From the NCBI GenBank assembly GCA_027028665.1, contig JALVIU010000080.1:1-5701 (forward strand): a stretch of DNA of 5,701 nt. Reading direction: 5' to 3'. Made by a program: the position numbers and the translations under genes. Positions within the stretch are counted from its first letter, which is position 1; every line of letters starts with the position of its first letter. Positions 4,454-5,701 of the stretch are shown in pieces. Source of the stretch: Candidatus Atribacteria bacterium (GTDB lineage: Bacteria; Atribacterota; JALVIU01). Under the pieces are notes generated by a model that worked only from the letters and a program-made list of their open reading frames with translations, was not told where the DNA came from and did no database searches.

Positions 4454-5701
4454 ATGATAAATCCGTACGAAATACTTGAGACAATTCGTATGATAGATCA
4501 AGAAAAATTGGATATCCGCACTATCACTATGGGAATATCACTGCGCGATTGCATAGATTCTGATGGCGATAAGGCAAGAAGAAAGATATATGATAAAATT
4601 ACAAAATGTGCAAAAAACCTTGTAAAAACAGGAGAAAAAATTGAACTTGAATATGGCATACCTATTATAAATAAAAGAGTCTCTGTTACTCCTATATCAA
4701 TAATTGCAGAGGCAACAGATGAAGAAAATTATGCAAAATTTGCAAAAACTATGGATAGTGCAGCAGAAGCGATAGGTATAGATTTTATTGGTGGTTTTTC
4801 TGCTCTTGTGCACAAAGGATATACTAAAGGAGATGAAATACTCATTAGATCTATTCCAGAGGCCTTAAGTATTACAAAAAGAGTCTGTTCTTCTGTCAAT
4901 GTAGCAACAACCAGGGCAGGTATCAATATGGATGCAGTGCGACAAATGGGAGAAATTGTCAAGAAAACAGCAGAACTTACAGCAAAACAAGGCGGAATAG
5001 GTGCTGCCAAATTGGTAGTATTTGCAAATGCGCCAGAGGACAATCCATTTATGGCAGGGGCATTTCACGGGGTAGGAGAACCAGAATGTGCAATAAATGT
5101 CGGGATAAGTGGGCCAGGAGTGGTGAGAGCTGTACTTGAGAAACTAAAAGATGCGCCTTTTGACGAAGTAGCAGAAGCTATTAAGAAGACAGCATTTAAA
5201 ATCACAAGAATGGGTCAGCTTGTAGCACAGGAGGCATCAAGATTGCTCGGTGTACCTTTTGGTATTGTAGATCTTTCTCTTGCACCTACACCTGCTATTG
5301 GCGATAGTGTTGCACATATTCTCGAAGAAATGGGATTAGAAAATTGTGGGGCACCAGGGAGCACAGCTGCACTTGCATTATTAAATGATGCTGTTAAAAA
5401 AGGCGGTGCCATGGCTTCTTCTCAAGTAGGCGGATTAAGTGGTGGATTTATACCTGTAAGTGAAGATGCAGGAATGATCGAAGCTGTTCAAAAAGGTTCT
5501 TTGAGTATTGAAAAATTAGAGGCTATGACTGCTGTTTGTTCTGTAGGTCTTGATATGATCGCTATTCCAGGTGATACACCTTCATCTACTATCTCTGCAA
5601 TAATTGCAGATGAGGCCGCCATTGGAGTAATAAATAATAAAACTACAGCTGTCCGCATTATTCCTGTACCTGGAGGGCATATAGGGGAGATGGTAGAGTT
5701 T
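4454..5701 (+). CDS. UPF0210 / DUF711 ('PFL family') protein, 3' end missing
   Basis: The first 416 codons are open and the gene runs off the window; the family is about 450 residues, so perhaps 35 are missing. The biochemical function is not established to my knowledge. The name 'PFL family' reflects proposed similarity to pyruvate formate-lyase-like folds, not a shown activity. Family-like stretches include [17 protein letters not shown] (19-35), [16 protein letters not shown] (about 97-112), [17 protein letters not shown] (about 208-224), [21 protein letters not shown] (about 275-295), [40 protein letters not shown] (about 299-338) and [12 protein letters not shown] at the window end. Six cysteines are visible (33, 52, 145, 212, 298, 362). 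There is no signal peptide or membrane helix, so it is probably cytosolic. The ATG has AGGAGG five bases upstream, overlapping the ACT gene's stop, with a 9-base gap between the genes. A glycyl-radical motif would be expected near the C-terminus if it were a true radical enzyme, but that part is not visible. Confidence 0.93.
   Translation, partial: MINPYEILETIRMIDQEKLDIRTITMGISLRDCIDSDGDKARRKIYDKITKCAKNLVKTGEKIELEYGIPIINKRVSVTPISIIAEATDEENYAKFAKTMDSAAEAIGIDFIGGFSALVHKGYTKGDEILIRSIPEALSITKRVCSSVNVATTRAGINMDAVRQMGEIVKKTAELTAKQGGIGAAKLVVFANAPEDNPFMAGAFHGVGEPECAINVGISGPGVVRAVLEKLKDAPFDEVAEAIKKTAFKITRMGQLVAQEASRLLGVPFGIVDLSLAPTPAIGDSVAHILEEMGLENCGAPGSTAALALLNDAVKKGGAMASSQVGGLSGGFIPVSEDAGMIEAVQKGSLSIEKLEAMTAVCSVGLDMIAIPGDTPSSTISAIIADEAAIGVINNKTTAVRIIPVPGGHIGEMVEF

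Noticed and set aside
4729-5412. Minus-strand frames inside the UPF0210 gene
   Set aside because: The plus-strand frame is continuous, has a strong ribosome site and matches a known family; the others are shadows.

Overview
The window is AT-rich bacterial DNA. Strong Shine-Dalgarno sites precede most genes, three promoters resemble vegetative sigma-70/sigma-A sites (two of them with perfect TTGACA -35 boxes), genes are tightly packed, and AGA/AGG and ATA codons are frequent. The gene families point to a low-GC, probably anaerobic and possibly thermophilic bacterium (Firmicutes or a neighbouring deep lineage). The genus cannot be fixed from this sequence alone. No tRNA, rRNA, CRISPR array or intact transposon was seen.

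Region 1 (1-921, minus strand) is a metal-resistance operon. An extended sigma-A promoter at 893-921 drives an ArsR/SmtB-type repressor (473-847), which overlaps by ATGA the start of a Cd/Zn/Pb-type P1B ATPase (1-476, cut by the window edge). A 24-bp imperfect palindrome (869-892) sits at the predicted transcription start and is the natural operator. The repressor has a complete alpha-5 metal site (Asp102, His104, His115, Glu118) but only one cysteine of the alpha-3 pair, which favours zinc sensing.

Region 2 (922-1258) has no convincing gene. It contains three back-to-back hairpins (1081-1189), the last with a perfect 16-bp stem, and on the plus strand a possible 36-codon membrane peptide.

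Region 3 (1259-3911, minus strand) is a four-gene operon of the YtrA/GntR-ABC kind. In transcription order it encodes a membrane-anchored protein with a beta-solenoid-like repeat domain, a short YtrA-type GntR repressor, a small hydrophobic permease and an ABC ATPase. The first two junctions are both 11-nt overlaps, and the last pair is nearly contiguous. A strong promoter (3883-3911) overlaps a 22-bp palindrome (3871-3892), the likely autoregulatory operator. Such cassettes usually respond to envelope stress or membrane-active compounds. The solenoid protein carries a DxMGxK/D signature that alternates Lys and Asp from one repeat to the next.

Region 4 (4108-5701, plus strand) is a divergent operon with an extended -10 promoter. 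It encodes a small single ACT-domain protein (UPF0237 type) and, 9 nt later, a UPF0210/DUF711 'PFL family' protein cut by the window end. The pair is conserved as a unit across many anaerobes, but its biochemical role is unassigned to my knowledge. It is the best candidate here for an undescribed system: an amino-acid-type sensor domain coupled to an enzyme-like protein.
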